Below are positions 22,837 through 33,640 of a stretch of DNA of 64,000 nucleotides, one piece after another. The notes under the pieces were generated by a model. The model did not search any database. It was not told the origin of the DNA and saw nothing but the letters and a program-made list of their open reading frames with translations. A program made the position numbers and the translations under genes. Numbering within the stretch: position 1 is the first letter of the stretch; each line of letters begins with the position of its first letter. The stretch is from Aquatica leii. Taxonomy: Eukaryota > Arthropoda > Insecta > Coleoptera > Lampyridae. The stretch covers positions 69,561,389 to 69,625,388 of the forward strand of contig CM069435.1 of NCBI GenBank assembly GCA_035610365.1, in the 5' to 3' direction.

Positions 22837-23267
22837 TTTTTGTGTATTACTTGTTATAATCCAAAAACAAAAGCAATATAGTTATAAAACCAGTTTTTGT
22901 GGCTAAGCATTTCATTTATAAATAAAAGATAAAACTGGAAAGTGTGTGATATTAGCCGTAATTCTTCGACATTCAGTAATATTGTGGCACCTTCACGAAT
23001 CTGTTTGAAGTTACCATATTTTTTTAAGGCGTTACTGATAACATAAATATTTAATTTTTGTCCCAAGTTAAACTACATTTTGAACAAAACAAAAATTAAA
23101 TAAGCATTGATTTTTGCGTAATTTTAATTTTTTTTAACAACTTTCAAGGTCGCCGTGGCACATCAAGATATAATTTGATTTACTTTAAATTCAAAGGTTA
23201 AAAACAGTATACCAGGTAACAACTTTTGACCATCCTAGTCTTGTCAAATTTAGAAAAAAATTAAAAA

Positions 23268-23295
23268 CGTAATATTTTCGCTCCACCCTAATACA
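23268..23295 (-). repeat. Possible terminal motif upstream of the unassigned transposase-like gene
   Basis: On the minus strand the sequence reads TTAGGGTGGAGCGAAAATAT, about 450 bases upstream of the start codon at 22836. Words of this type (AGGGTGG near a transposase) look like a DNA-transposon terminus. I could not find a matching end beyond 20583, so it stays tentative. Confidence 0.25.
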
Positions 23296-23299
23296 CATA

Positions 23300-25420
23300 T
23301 AAATACACACTGATTCATTGTAGGTTCAGTAAACTTTAATGTTTAACAATTAAAAAAACTATAAACATCCTATTAAAAATTGCTGAAATGCGCATTCGGC
23401 AAAGCTCGCTAAACTGTTACCAATTAATTCAAAAAATCACACAGCAATGTTTTTTAACAAGACGATTATCAAACTCTTCTTACAATCTCAAGAATTCTTA
23501 GATATCAGCAGGGGTTATGCTAAATAATATTTTTAAAGATAAATGTGCACAGCAAATATGGCAGTTTTGAGTTACAATAAATTGTTCTCAGTTTGTCAAA
23601 AAACATTTTTCTTAAAAACCACTTTTACGCTTCTGGTATAAATAAATTTATAAAAATCTTGATAATTTCATAATTTATGACTTTCAATAAAATTTTAAAG
23701 CAATGTCTCTCATCGCTCCGATTATGTTTATTTTTTCCAAAATGTTAATAAATTGTTTTATACAGACAAGAACTGTAATAAAATAATATAATTACAAATT
23801 CGTAAATGAGAAATTAAAGATTAACATAGAACAAGGAGGAGGCAATAACGAATACATCAAAGACAAAAATATATGAAGAAATACCCAGTAAAAATTACAT
23901 ATTAAAACAATAAAATTTGACCTTTAACAGTCTAATTTCAAAGTTACTACGCCAATAGCATTCCCTGAAAAAGTAGACAATAAATCAGGATATATTTTTG
24001 CACTGAATAAAAATTCACAACATGAGGAATGGTGTAAATTAAAAGTGCTTGTCTATAAATTGATCTTAAAAAAAAACTAATACAACACTAAAAAATTACT
24101 AAACGATGATAGGAATTTACCGGTGAAGAAATTACAACGCTAAAAACGTTATTTATTATGTCTCTAACAAGATAATATAATTTAGACGTTAACTGTCCGT
24201 TGATGTACAAACATACTTTAAACAAAAGATATTACAAAACCATTTTCATCGTTAATAAAAAAGTAGGGGGTTTAGCATATTTTCCTTTGTTTTCTTCCTG
24301 TTAATCATGAATAGGTCCATTTAAAATTGTTAATTTCACATCGTCATTGTTTTCCAAAATTAATACCGTAAACACTTAAGTATTGCACACAAACAAATCG
24401 TTGTAAATAAAATGTTAATTAAGAAGAAAAATACTGTTACAAATTTGAAATGTACGATAAATTAGTATTTAGGGCAAAAGCATTAATACATGTAAAATAA
24501 ATCTGCATACATAAAAATAACAGCGATAAAAAAGAACTTTAAATAACCAGAAGAAGTAAGTGCCCAGTAGGAAATCCGTTACTAAGAGTCATAAGGCAGG
24601 GCACGCTGTTTGTTTTAGGGCACCCTACTGTGTTAGAGCCCCCGTGGCGCATCAGCCCCCCCTAAAAGCTACTTCTTATCAGATCTCTGCATGATGACAA
24701 TTTCAATTCAGTCGCGAAGTAAACTATACCGCCTTCGTATATTTAACATTTATCCATAAAACGCCTTGTCTCTTTCTCATATCGTAGACTTTGAATCTGT
24801 CGGAGTGCAACAGAAGATATGATTGAATGAAGTTTATTTTTTGAAAGTAAATGGATAGTGACTTTCAGTACGCTAATGTGGAGTCCGGTGTTTGGCGCCT
24901 TTGTAATAATTTTACTACAAGTCGTAATACGTTTTTCATATCTTTCTTGTCATGACAACGTCTTCTGGGTAAGTATGCAATATAAACTATAAAAGTGAAT
25001 TATAATGATGTTTTATTTTATAGCGCCGGTAAAAGTTTTCAACATTAATAATGTCGTATAAGAATTAATCATCAAACCGTTTTTTTCTAAATCAATTAAA
25101 TAAATTCACGAACCACGAACGTTATATTTCCACCGTTAACATTCAAATAAAATGTTTATAACATGTTAAAGTAAATCGCTTCCAATTGAATAGGGAACGA
25201 TGAACTGATAGTGATTTTATAGAATACTAAAACAACACATAAGAGTGATAATAAAAATAAATATAAAAAACGTCCAAGATTGTAAAGTTTCATGGTCGGT
25301 ATACTGTTGCGCTATGGTTATGTTTTTTTTTAAATCGTTATTTGGAGTTCGTATTTACCTTGAGAAAACGTACAATCCTTACAATTAAAAATAATATCAT
25401 TAAATATATTTTATTCACAC
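23300..25420. other. AT-rich spacer, one GC-rich patch and one good splice-donor-like site
   Basis: No coding homology. A patch at about 24590-24660 is GC-rich (CAGGGCACGCTG, CCCCCGTGGCGCATCAGCCC) and unrelated to anything else seen. At about 24951-24973 an ATG (reading MTTSSG) is followed by GGGTAAGTATG, a strong donor consensus, which could mark a short first exon but lacks other support. Confidence 0.4.
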
Positions 25421-25545
25421 TCAGTTAGTAACGTACAGTTTTCCGAACCTTTTAAAGGTTGGTAAGTGAGCGGTTTCCATGGTTTAAAAAACGAGTATGT
25501 AATGAAACCTCACGGTCAGTAATGTACACTTTCCGAACCTGTAAT
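25421..25545 (+). repeat. Two close direct repeats (CGTACA-TTTCCGAACCT)
   Basis: AGTAACGTACAGTTTTCCGA with ACCT at about 25427-25450 is repeated as AGTAATGTACACTTTCCGA with ACCT at about 25518-25540. The first copy continues into the palindrome AACCTTTTAAAGGTT. Origin unknown. Confidence 0.5.
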
Positions 25546-25753
25546 TTGTGTGTGTTTTGTTTTAACTAATTTGATAAAATGACGATCATAAATTAAATAC
25601 GTATATGTCAATTGTATAGTGCCTACTATGTGTTAATATTTTACCGAAATAAACGATAATATTTTGGAAGTAGGTTTTCATTCATTTTTTATTAGTTTTA
25701 TGTTATTTATTTTATTTAATGGCTGATTGTGAATAAAATTGTATGCAAACCTT

Positions 25754-25848
25754 GGCAAAAGTGTTCCATTTGTCTCGAGAACTAGTTCACCTCGAGGCTA
25801 TGCCTCTCGGTAAACTATAGTTCTCTCGACAGAAATGGAAAACTTGCC
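25754..25848. repeat. Foldback hairpin 1 of 3, arms about 45 bases
   Basis: The left arm 25754-25798 contains GTCTCGAGAACTAGTTCACC and ends TCGAGGC; the right arm starts GCCTCTCGG and runs to 25848 with ACTATAGTTCTCTCGACAG. The arms pair over almost the whole length with scattered mismatches and only a TAT loop. Such a tight palindrome can extrude a cruciform. Confidence 0.75.
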
Positions 25849-25910
25849 GCCTCGGTATGTAATCTACTATTATCTCCTATCAATATGTAATGCCATAATT
25901 TACAACACCT

Positions 25911-25995
25911 GATGACACATCGTAATGTCATTGTTTACCGCAAGTAACACTTTACCACACTAGTGTGGTAAACAATGATATTACGATGTGTCATC
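25911..25995. repeat. Foldback hairpin 2 of 3, 29-base arms
   Basis: GATGACACATCGTAATGTCA at 25911 and its inverted complement ending TTACGATGTGTCATC at 25995 form 29-base arms with one or two mismatches. The 27-base loop contains ACACTAGTGT, itself a palindrome. Confidence 0.8.
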
Positions 25996-26143
25996 AAGGA
26001 TTTACATAATTTACAATGACAGATATTTAGTACACCTGCTTGATTCAAAATAGTTTAAATAGTTCTTGCCAACTGAATTATTTTATCACTACCTTAATAA
26101 TTCTCTAAGAAATTAGAACTGTTGATAGATAAAACGATTATAA

Positions 26144-26203
26144 TTTCATATTACGATACTTTATGGGTTATACAACTTTCCCATCACGTATCGTAATATG
26201 AAA
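26144..26203. repeat. Foldback hairpin 3 of 3, 24-base arms
   Basis: TTTCATATTACGATACTTTA at 26144 pairs with TATCGTAATATGAAA ending at 26203. The loop is about 12 bases. ATTACGAT recurs in hairpin 2 (ATTACGATGTG), so hairpins 2 and 3 may be related. Confidence 0.75.
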
Positions 26204-27014
26204 CCTTACAATACCCATATCGTAGATAACTATTAAGTATCGATTAATAAGAAACAACCAACCAGAGTTGACAACAATAAGCAGTAATTTAATTCTTCAA
26301 TAACTTACTATTTGTATATATGAAATTAAAAAGTAATACTAAGTTCAGTTCAACAAATAAGTACTTCTTGTCTGTTGTTGCCCCGAAAAACACATTTGTA
26401 AAGTCATTCGTTTATTTAGGGTTTATCCTACACTAAAATGTTACATGTTCTCGAGACTCCTTAAAAAATTTTTCTCAAAAATTGCAGTTCACTTTGATTT
26501 AGAAAAATTGGAAACTTAAACCAGATTTTAGGTTAGACGTTGTTGACATACAGTACTGTAAAACACTGATTTTTAAAAAATACAGATAGTAGTCTGCAGA
26601 TATGCCTACTCTCAAGTGTCATAGAGACGGAAAAAACGCTGCAAGTTGATTTTACACTAGCGAAAATCAATAGTTATTTGCGGTCCAAGTAAGGGTAAGT
26701 TTACTTTTTTATTCGAAGTGGCAGTTTGTACATCAAAGCGGAGTTTAGGTCCATAAGTGACCGACAATAAAAGAAGAAACTTATCCTACGAGGACACACA
26801 TTAATTTTTTCTCGCTACCACAACCACAACGCTCAATAATTATAAATTAATATTGATTACTACTTAATAAAAATGAAATCTTTAACACATTTGTGCCGGT
26901 TCTAAAAATATAATCTGGTGTCTGACCTCACCATGGTGCTTGAAGTATTAGTGTATAAACATAAAACCAAACGACGCGAAACTTGTACACTTAAATCGAG
27001 GTATACTACATACA
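26204..27014. other. AT-rich spacer, nothing recognised
   Basis: No open frame or repeat relation. A donor-like GGTAAGTTT at about 26696 has no supporting coding sequence. It may contain the 5' flank of the Crypton-like relic. Confidence 0.45.
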
Positions 27015-28115
27015 ATGAGTGTTTCAGAAGAAATAGAAGAGTATTGGGATATTGAAGTCAGTGCTAATGCTGCTCTAGCTTCCTTGCTGCCGAAAAAATC
27101 AAAGACTCGGGATGAGCGAATATACAATAATTAAGAAAATAGACAAAACTGTATTTCTAGCATTCTTATGAAAGAGCGTCTCTTCTAAAACCACCAAGTA
27201 GTTTATGGAGTGAAATTTCAATGTTGAAATTAACAATGTGCGTTCATGAAAATCTTGATGTAATAAAATTTAAAAAGGTAAACTCCACTTTTACGAAATA
27301 GGTAACAATGTTTTTATTTTCCATATTTATGCAGTTAATAGTATTTCTTAAGAGAAAAAAGTTAGTTATTTTCCCAAAAAAAACTAAAATTTTTACAAAA
27401 GAAGAAGTTACAAAGTTTCTTAGCGATGCTCCGGATGATATGTTTCTTATGATGTCCCGATAGTAATGGAAATTGCTAATGCATGTCGTACACATGAACT
27501 ATATAATTTAAATGTTGAAGTGATATCTGACACGGGAATTGTCAAGATTCAACAATGAAAGAACAAAATCTCCCTAAGATTTGTTGTTACGAGTTGTATT
27601 AATGAAATGGTCAACTGGTTTAAGATCCTTGAAAAGTACATCAATTTACGACCTAATAATTTTAAAGAAACACGATTCTTTGTGCGTTATAGCCAAAAGA
27701 AATGCTATACCAATGAAAACTACATAATTTTTAAATCTACAAGATTTCAGAAAGTTTACAAGTCATGCTTTTAAAAGAACTTCCAGTACCTTGCTCGCTA
27801 ACAGCGGAACTTATATCCTTGCATCCTCTACAGTTGTAGAAGGGTATGTGGAAGATTCGTTAATTAATAAAATAAAAACAATCAATAGAATTTCAAATGG
27901 AATTACTGGAAGTTCATCTCAAGGGCTTGTCTGAGAAGAATATATCAGACGTAAGTGTAACTGACCATGACATAAATAATAGTGTGAATGGTGTGTGTGG
28001 TGGTATTTCGGTTTCAACTAATGAGATAAGTAAAGAAATGAAACATTTTGTAAACACACCTTCATTCAATATTGAAAACTGTATTTGTAATAATTATATT
28101 AATATCAATAAATAA
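27015..28115 (+). pseudogene. Crypton-like tyrosine recombinase
   Basis: The start is placed at the ATG at 27015 (MSVSEEIEEYWDIEVSANAA). Downstream in shifting frames: SLLPKKSKTRDERIYNN, then PPSSLW and MLKLTM (about 27195-27235), FLKRKK (about 27335), FTKEEVTKFLSDAPDDMFL (about 27390-27450) and IANACRTHELYNLNVE (about 27470-27515) with the first catalytic arginine. Later blocks are RFFVRYSQKKCYT-like residues (about 27680), SHAFKRTSSTLLANSGT (about 27765-27815) with the H-x-x-R pair, and EGYVEDSLINKI (about 27838-27875) with the probable catalytic tyrosine. The segment usually lying between the last two blocks (family reads LKRHGGW) is missing, so one active-site residue is lost. This is the domain order of insect Crypton-type recombinases, which integrate circular DNA by strand exchange through a 3' phosphotyrosine link. 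At least four frame changes. The acidic C-terminal tail is open from 27897 to 28115. Confidence 0.75.
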
Positions 28116-28194
28116 AATATGTTCTATGGTAATTGTTAAAGTAAATAAATAAATAAATATGTTCTATCAGCTATAATCTTTGAATAATTTATAC

Positions 28195-28675
28195 CGTAGG
28201 AGCACCATCCGCGGTAAGTGACCTGCTGCGGTAAGTGACTTTTTTTAAGAAACATAATATCAAAACTCTCTTTACGACTAAGGATACCCTGAGCACTTGG
28301 TTTACATCTGCTAAAGACAAACAAGAGGCTCTAAAACATGCCAGAGTTTACAAAATTCCTTGTTCCTGTAGATCAAGTTATATAGGACAGACGGGACGCT
28401 CTATTGAAGTTAGAGTATAAGAACATATGGCTGACTGCAAACACCGCAGAGTTACTAAATCAGCAGTGGCAGAACACGTGTGGAACCAAAGAAACACGCT
28501 AAACTTTGACCAAACTAAAGTGTTGGCCAGAACTCCTTTCTACTTTCCCAGACTAATCCGCCAACCTGTGGAAATAGAAAAACATCCATGTAATATGAAC
28601 CGAGAAGATCCGTTAATTACGCAAATCGCGATTGATATAAATATCGTCACTTACACTTTTTTCCTTCAGTGACAT
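28195..28675 (+). pseudogene. Penelope-like element: GIY-YIG endonuclease domain
   Basis: Translation from 28235 gives FFKKHNIKTLFTTKDTLST, then ARVYKIPCSCRSSYIGQTGR (about 28338-28397) with the VYKI...YIG core of a GIY-YIG nuclease and the arginine of TGRS. EHMADCK follows after one stop (28418-28420), then AVAEHVWNQRNTLNFDQTKV (about 28460-28520) and the C-terminal EIEKHPCNMNREDPL with a catalytic-type E and N (about 28575-28610). This is the standard C-terminal domain of Penelope-like retroelements, where it nicks target DNA. Length is close to full for the domain and only one in-frame stop was seen, so it is better preserved than other PLE pieces here. The reverse transcriptase that should precede it is absent; Crypton relic sequence lies there instead. 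Confidence 0.85.
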
Positions 28676-28940
28676 TTACCACTCTGAAGATGCAAGCTGC
28701 AATGACTTGCGAAACGTCAGTTTGTTTGGGTTCACAAACAACAATACGGCAAAGGCCAAGTTCTACTTCTTGTTTTAGCTCTCAAGGAGAGACTAGAGGC
28801 AAGCCTAAGTCTCAGTGTTTAACTACGACGCGGTCTAAGCCGAAAGTCGCTTATAATCATATGTATAATGACCCTTCAAAAAAAATATTAAATTTTATTC
28901 GTTTGTGTTTGTACAATTATAAACTGGTGTATAAGAAATA
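28676..28940 (+). repeat. Penelope-like element 3' tail with hammerhead-like motif
   Basis: Immediately after the endonuclease comes CTGAAGATGCAAGC, then a loop and CTTGCGAAACGTCAG (about 28683-28719). GCAAG and CTTGC can pair, giving CTGA(A)GA, stem, GAAAC, one base away from the hammerhead core. The rest (to about 28860) is the block that also occurs reversed at 16915-17280, so it marks the 3' tail of this PLE family. It ends in AT-rich sequence with no clear terminus. Confidence 0.55.
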
Positions 28941-29394
28941 ACAAAAAAAAATCATTATAGGTCTATTCAGATATAAACCAAAATGAAACATCAAAAGTAG
29001 GACCCGCATTTATTTGACGGTTTTGATATCTATAGTAATCTAGATTTAAATAAAAGTGCTAGTGTTTTATTTATGTTTACTGATTACTAAGCTGAAGTCA
29101 ATTTGTTTCAATCACATAAAAAATTTGAAAAATTCAGTAATAACAATTATACGCAAATGTTTCCGACATATGTACAAGTTTTCATGTCCCTATATTGGTT
29201 ATCAATATTAAATGTGTGTCACAAGTATAACAACGTAAGCAAGTTTAAACTTGTTTGAGTGATGACTCACTTGTTTGTATAGTCTACTCAGAGTCTATAT
29301 TAATAGTACGTATCTTACGGAGTCACATTAAAATTAGGCGATCAGGATAAATCGTGGGCACCACATAAAGTATAAATATAAAAATCTACTGAAT

Positions 29395-30445
29395 CCGAAC
29401 TCAATTATTTAGTACGTGACTTAGGCCTTTCAAAGTATGCTCCTCAGCTTTTGAGATCTCCACTTCATGCGAAGAACCTACTTGCTCCAGGTACATCGTT
29501 TACATAGTATAAAAACGTTAGTTTATACAGAATCTCTGATTTAATACTTGTCTTAGATGCTCCAGTGTATGTTCCTAGTGAGTGAAGACTGTTGATGGAC
29601 TCCTCTAAAGCTAGTTTAAAAAGTGTTATATAAGTACGCATCTGCATCATTCAGTTCACTTAAAGGAAACGTATGACAGTCTAAAGTTGCTGTTGGAAAA
29701 AATGAAATATAAACACCACGAATGCAAACTATGTAGAGATTTAAAAATGTTATGTATGTTGTTAAGCCAGCAATGTGGGTACACTAAAATGCCCTGCTTC
29801 ATTTGTAAATGGAATAGTAGAGCTCTGCATTGAATCCAAAAACAGTGCTCTTTGATGCACAATCTTACACTGTGATCAAAAAATTATACATGAAAGTTTA
29901 GTGAAGGCGAATAAAATACTTTTGCCTCCATTGCGTATCAAACTAGGTATAATAAAGCAATTTTTAAAAGCACTGAATAAAGATGAAACCTACTTTTGGT
30001 ATCTTTGCAGCACATTTCCCGGTTTACCTGGCGCAAAAATTAAAAAGATATTTTTATAGGTGTAAAAATTAGAAAACTGGTTTTGGACAATCAGTTTGAA
30101 AATACCATGACTAATGTTGAAAGGGCAACCTGCTTTTAAAAATGTAATGAACAACTTTTTGAAAAATCATTATTCAAAAAATTTTGAAAAAATCGTTAAA
30201 AATATGCTAGAAAAGTTTAGGATGTAATATTAGCATTAAATTTCACTTATTGCATGCTCATCTTAATTTTTTATCCGACAATCTCAGACAAATTAGCAAC
30301 GAACAAAGAAAGAGATTCCCTCAGAACAAAAAAATGAAACAGAGGTACCAAGGTATAGTACAAACATGACTAACATTTGTGATTAAAGAGACAATTCTGA
30401 GTTTGTGCACAAAAAAGACCATTAAACAGTTTTTTCAAACAAAAA
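29395..30445 (+). pseudogene. Transposase-like relic of a second unassigned arthropod family
   Basis: Protein-like blocks in shifting plus-strand frames: LVRDLGLSKYAPQLLRSPLH and KNLLAPGTSF (about 29408-29500), YVPSE-RLLMDSSKASLKSV (about 29567-29625), DSLKLLLEKMKYKHHEC (about 29675), LLSQQCGYTKMPCFICKWN (about 29758-29815), KILLPPLRIKLGIIKQFLKA (about 29912-29972), STFPGLPGAKIKKIF, and later ENYEELV-like residues (NFEKIVKNMLEKF, about 30185). The order matches a family of uncharacterised proteins that is highly multicopy in insect genomes and normally ends with a block rich in DEQGERFHQD-like residues, here decayed at about 30300. The high copy number of the family suggests a transposon-derived nuclease; no superfamily is assigned. 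Many stops. No terminal repeats found. Confidence 0.65.
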
Positions 30446-30764
30446 GATACATTTCTGATTAATTAAACGTTTAAATTTTCATTAATGTATTAAGCAGTTA
30501 TGCATTTTTTTTGTACATTGCAATTTTATCAATTCTTCTTATTAAGTAGAATAAAGTTATATAAGTTGGTAAAAGTCAATATTTTTTGTTTGTTAAAGTA
30601 TGCTATATCTAGATGTGATAAGAAAAAGTCTAAATCATATTTGAAATCAGAATAACATATTTAGTCAATATCACCTATGAAAATTGAAACCACAACAAAA
30701 ATTTGTAGTTTCTCACTTAGAATTAGATAATAGAAAAGTGGTAAATCTTAAGTTGCATTTGTAA

Positions 30765-31152
30765 CACAATTTCCCATTCTGGATAATTCCCGTGTTGTCG
30801 TTATCATGCAAGCTGAGCTTTTGTCATACGTCGCAGTGGACATCTTCAGAACCCGTAACAAACTTTAACTTTGTATTTGCTCCAAAACAACTTCCTATTA
30901 AAGAAATTGTATCAGCTGTAGAAGCTTTTATCCAAGCAGTTCCCAATCTTCTTGCAAAGAAAATTCGCTTTTAAAATGCAAAAGTTCTTCGTAAGTCGAG
31001 AATTCCCCGAAGTAATATTCCAATATCGGAATTTTTTTGTATTAAAATCTCTTAAACAAGATAAATCTATTTTCTCTCAGACGAGTCGTATAACAGTAAT
31101 TTTCAAAGATCCTTCCAAATTTATAAAGGAGTGGTCAATTAAAGAAGTATAA
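30765..31152 (+). pseudogene. Penelope-like element: N-terminal part
   Basis: The open frames 30792-30974 and 30952-31152 overlap and are offset by one base. The first holds KLSFCHTSQWTSSEPVTNFN, then PKQLPIKEIVSAVEAFIQAV. The second holds VLKSLKQDKSIFSQTSRITV, equivalent to the LK-LK-D-dI-I-pADKGN block ahead of the PLE reverse transcriptase. Nothing of the RT fingers follows; the next 1.3 kb is unrelated. The left part (about 30765-30870) has an inverted copy at 33505-33640. Confidence 0.65.
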
Positions 31153-31154
31153 CT

Positions 31155-31499
31155 AAAATAACCTTACATAAAACAAAACATAAACGCATAAAAAATAAAT
31201 GAATTCAATGCACCAGCCAGCTCACAAAATATTTATTTAAAACACATTAAAAACAAACTACATAAGAGCAATGAGATTTTTCAGATTTATTTAATTAGAG
31301 TCGTGGGAATTCTTACGTTACTTAAGATTAAAATTTTTAATTTGATAAACACAAAAGTTTTATAATTTGGACGCCACAATATTTTTTATATTAAAATGGT
31401 TAAATATTGAAACCAAAAGATTTACACTAACATAGTAACAAAAAAACATATTTACATATTTGACAGTTTCGAAGGTTAAGTATAAAATCAAAGTTACCT
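31155..31499. other. AT-rich spacer, nothing recognised
   Basis: No open frame, repeat relation or end motif was seen between the PLE N-terminal piece and the CpG-rich block. Confidence 0.5.
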
Positions 31500-32440
31500 G
31501 ATTTCAAACTTTAATGCGCAAGTCGAATTGGTGGAGTCCATTACGCGTTCTCATCTAATTCATGCGATGACGCAACATTACGAAATTCTTGAAATGCATA
31601 TTTAAATTTCCATATTTATCCTGATTGATCTAATATTCGTACAGATCCGTTAACCAGAACATCGTAAAACAAACGTAACGTAGGATAATCATTCGCAACA
31701 TCCAACTCAAATTTTATCAGACGTAACACATGAATAATTATCGATTTTTACTCATAAAAATCATAATTCGTAACGGAAATTCTTCGTAAAAGCGACGTTG
31801 TGACTAACATCAAACGTGCAGTGTAAACCATATCTTAATATCACATTTCAAACATCAAAATCGTAAAAAGGCGTACGTATCCAAACGAAATTTTCGTAAC
31901 CATAAACGAATTCACACGTACACAAATCACAAAGCATCGAATAAATCAGAAAGCGTAGTCGTAGATCAAAAGCAAAAATTTCCAATTCGGACGTATCAAA
32001 AATTATTGCGCAACTTGCTATTTAGGCGTGGTCATCATATGACTCATTGAAATGACGCAATATGATGCAATTCTCGTAAATCGTATATTTAATTCTTTTT
32101 CGAAGATTTGAAACCAAGTACCATAAACAAAAAAAAAACCAAAAACTAAAACGTAAATTGCGATGTATTAAACAATGCGAATCAAAACAAAAAAATGACT
32201 TACCCCTTCGAATTATCGGGTTTATCTTTATAAATTTCGTAAATTCTACGAAACGCAAATGCTGCTATCAAACGAAAGTACTACTACAAACGCCGGCATA
32301 ACTTGCAACACGCAAAAAAATGTCCGCTTTACTTCATTGCGAAACGTAAGATGTCTTCGTACTTAAGAAGAAGGCTCAAAACGCATGTGCACGCGTCAAA
32401 ATGCATTGCGCAAAAGAATTTACATAAACAGTGAATAGAA
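31500..32440. other. AT-rich but CpG-dense block of unknown nature
   Basis: CpG dinucleotides are unusually frequent here (words such as CGTAAC, ACGTA, TTCGTA and GCGCAA recur dozens of times), although overall GC stays low. The density drops at both sides. A loose direct repeat is visible: ATGACGCAACATTACGAAAT at about 31563 and ATGACGCAATATGATGCAAT at about 32052, each followed by a TATTTAAATT-like stretch. A minus-strand open frame (32258-32022) with a donor-like GGGTAAGTC lies inside. No protein family is recognised. A recently inserted or unmethylated sequence would explain the CpG content. Confidence 0.45.
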
Positions 32441-32459
32441 AAATGACGTATTCAATCGA

Positions 32460-33190
32460 AAAAAATGTACATGTTACAGAAGCCGATAAAACACTTTTAA
32501 TATCTAAAGATTCTAAAACTCCTCGATTTTACGGATTACCTAAAATTCATAAGTCTAATATTCCTCTTCAACCTATTTATCAGCACTATAAATTCATCAA
32601 CTTATAAAACCTCTAAATATTTTGCAAGTTTACTAAAACCTTTAGCAGAAAAGACTGATTCATTTCTACTCAATTCGGCGGATTTTGTTCAGAAGCTACA
32701 TAATTTTCTTTTGCAACCGACTGCACATTCTGGTTAGTTTTGATATGAAGTCTTTGTTTACTAACGTGCCGGTACCTGATTCAATTAACATTATTAGATC
32801 TTCATTCAACAAAACCAATACTTTCAGCGACATAACACTTATTATAAAAAAATGTTGATTTTTACATATTTTGCTTTTCGAGAAAAGTTTTACTCACAAA
32901 CATCAGGAGTCGCCATGAGTTCTCCGCTTTCACCGGTTGCTGCTAGTTTGTCCACATTTAATCTAAAACCCAAGTGTCGGTACGTTGATACCACCTTTAT
33001 CATTTGGCAACATGGTCCTTCTACGCTCAACAAGTTTCTATCATTTAAACTCAATTCATCAAAATCTTCGGTTTATTATGGAATTAGAAAGGAACTTCTC
33101 TTTACCATTTTTGGACGTTTTAGTCAATCGAAATAAAGATGGTTTTTTATCACATTCAGTTTATCAATAACCGACCTACACAAATTGTGA
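32460..33190 (+). pseudogene. Penelope-like element: reverse transcriptase
   Basis: Blocks in order: PRFYGLPKIHKSNIPLQPI (about 32521-32577), NSADFVQKLHNF-like residues (about 32670), SLFTNVPVPDSINIIRSSFN (about 32750-32810), YFAFREKFYSQTSGVAMSSP (about 32865-32925) followed by LSPV, CRYVDTTFIIWQHGPSTL (about 32975-33028), then LPFLDVLVNRNKDGFLSHSV (about 33100-33160). The catalytic YVDD is changed to YVDT. This is the canonical PLE RT order (telomerase-related reverse transcriptase). One or two frame changes separate the blocks. The expected connection to a GIY-YIG domain downstream is missing: the sequence ends soon after the HSVYQ block. It probably belongs to the same family as the piece at 28.2 kb, but from another insertion. 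Confidence 0.85.
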
Positions 33191-33504
33191 AAAATAATCG
33201 TGTAACACCGACTACTGCCGCGAGAAAAATAGGGAGTCGAAGCGAAGAGTGACGAACAGAGACGTAGTCAAAGTGTAGTCAAAGAAAATAACGTAAAGGA
33301 AGATGTATATGTTATATCTAAATTGAATTTTTTTCTTTTTATTATTAGTGTGTTATATATTTGAGAGTAAAATAACGCTTTTTTATACCCACGCCTCTAT
33401 TTCACACAAATAGACATTTAAACGGATTGTCTCATCATCACTCAGTAGTGTACAAAGCTGTTTCCTTAAGTCAACCTCAAAATCTTCAAAAAGACTTCAC
33501 GGTG

Positions 33505-33640
33505 CAATTAATCAGTTTGTTACAGGCTCTAAAGATGTCCACTGCGACGAGTGACAAAAGCTCAGCTTGTGTCATAACGACAACACGATAATTATCCATA
33601 ATGGAAAATTGTGTTATTGCAAAGTTAGTTAACAACAGCT
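33505..33640 (-). repeat. Inverted second copy of the PLE N-terminal segment
   Basis: The minus strand matches 30765-30870 in the order CACAATTTtCCATTaTGGAT, CGTGTTGTCGTTAT, AAGCTGAGCTTTTGTCA, CGTCGCAGTGGACATCTT and CCtGTAACAAACT. The match then stops at both sides. It is part of another broken PLE insertion in reverse orientation. Confidence 0.65.

Noticed and set aside
24590-24660. GC-rich patch with CAGTAGG / CCTACTG words as a possible inverted repeat
   Set aside because: The complementary words are only seven bases and the flanks do not pair.
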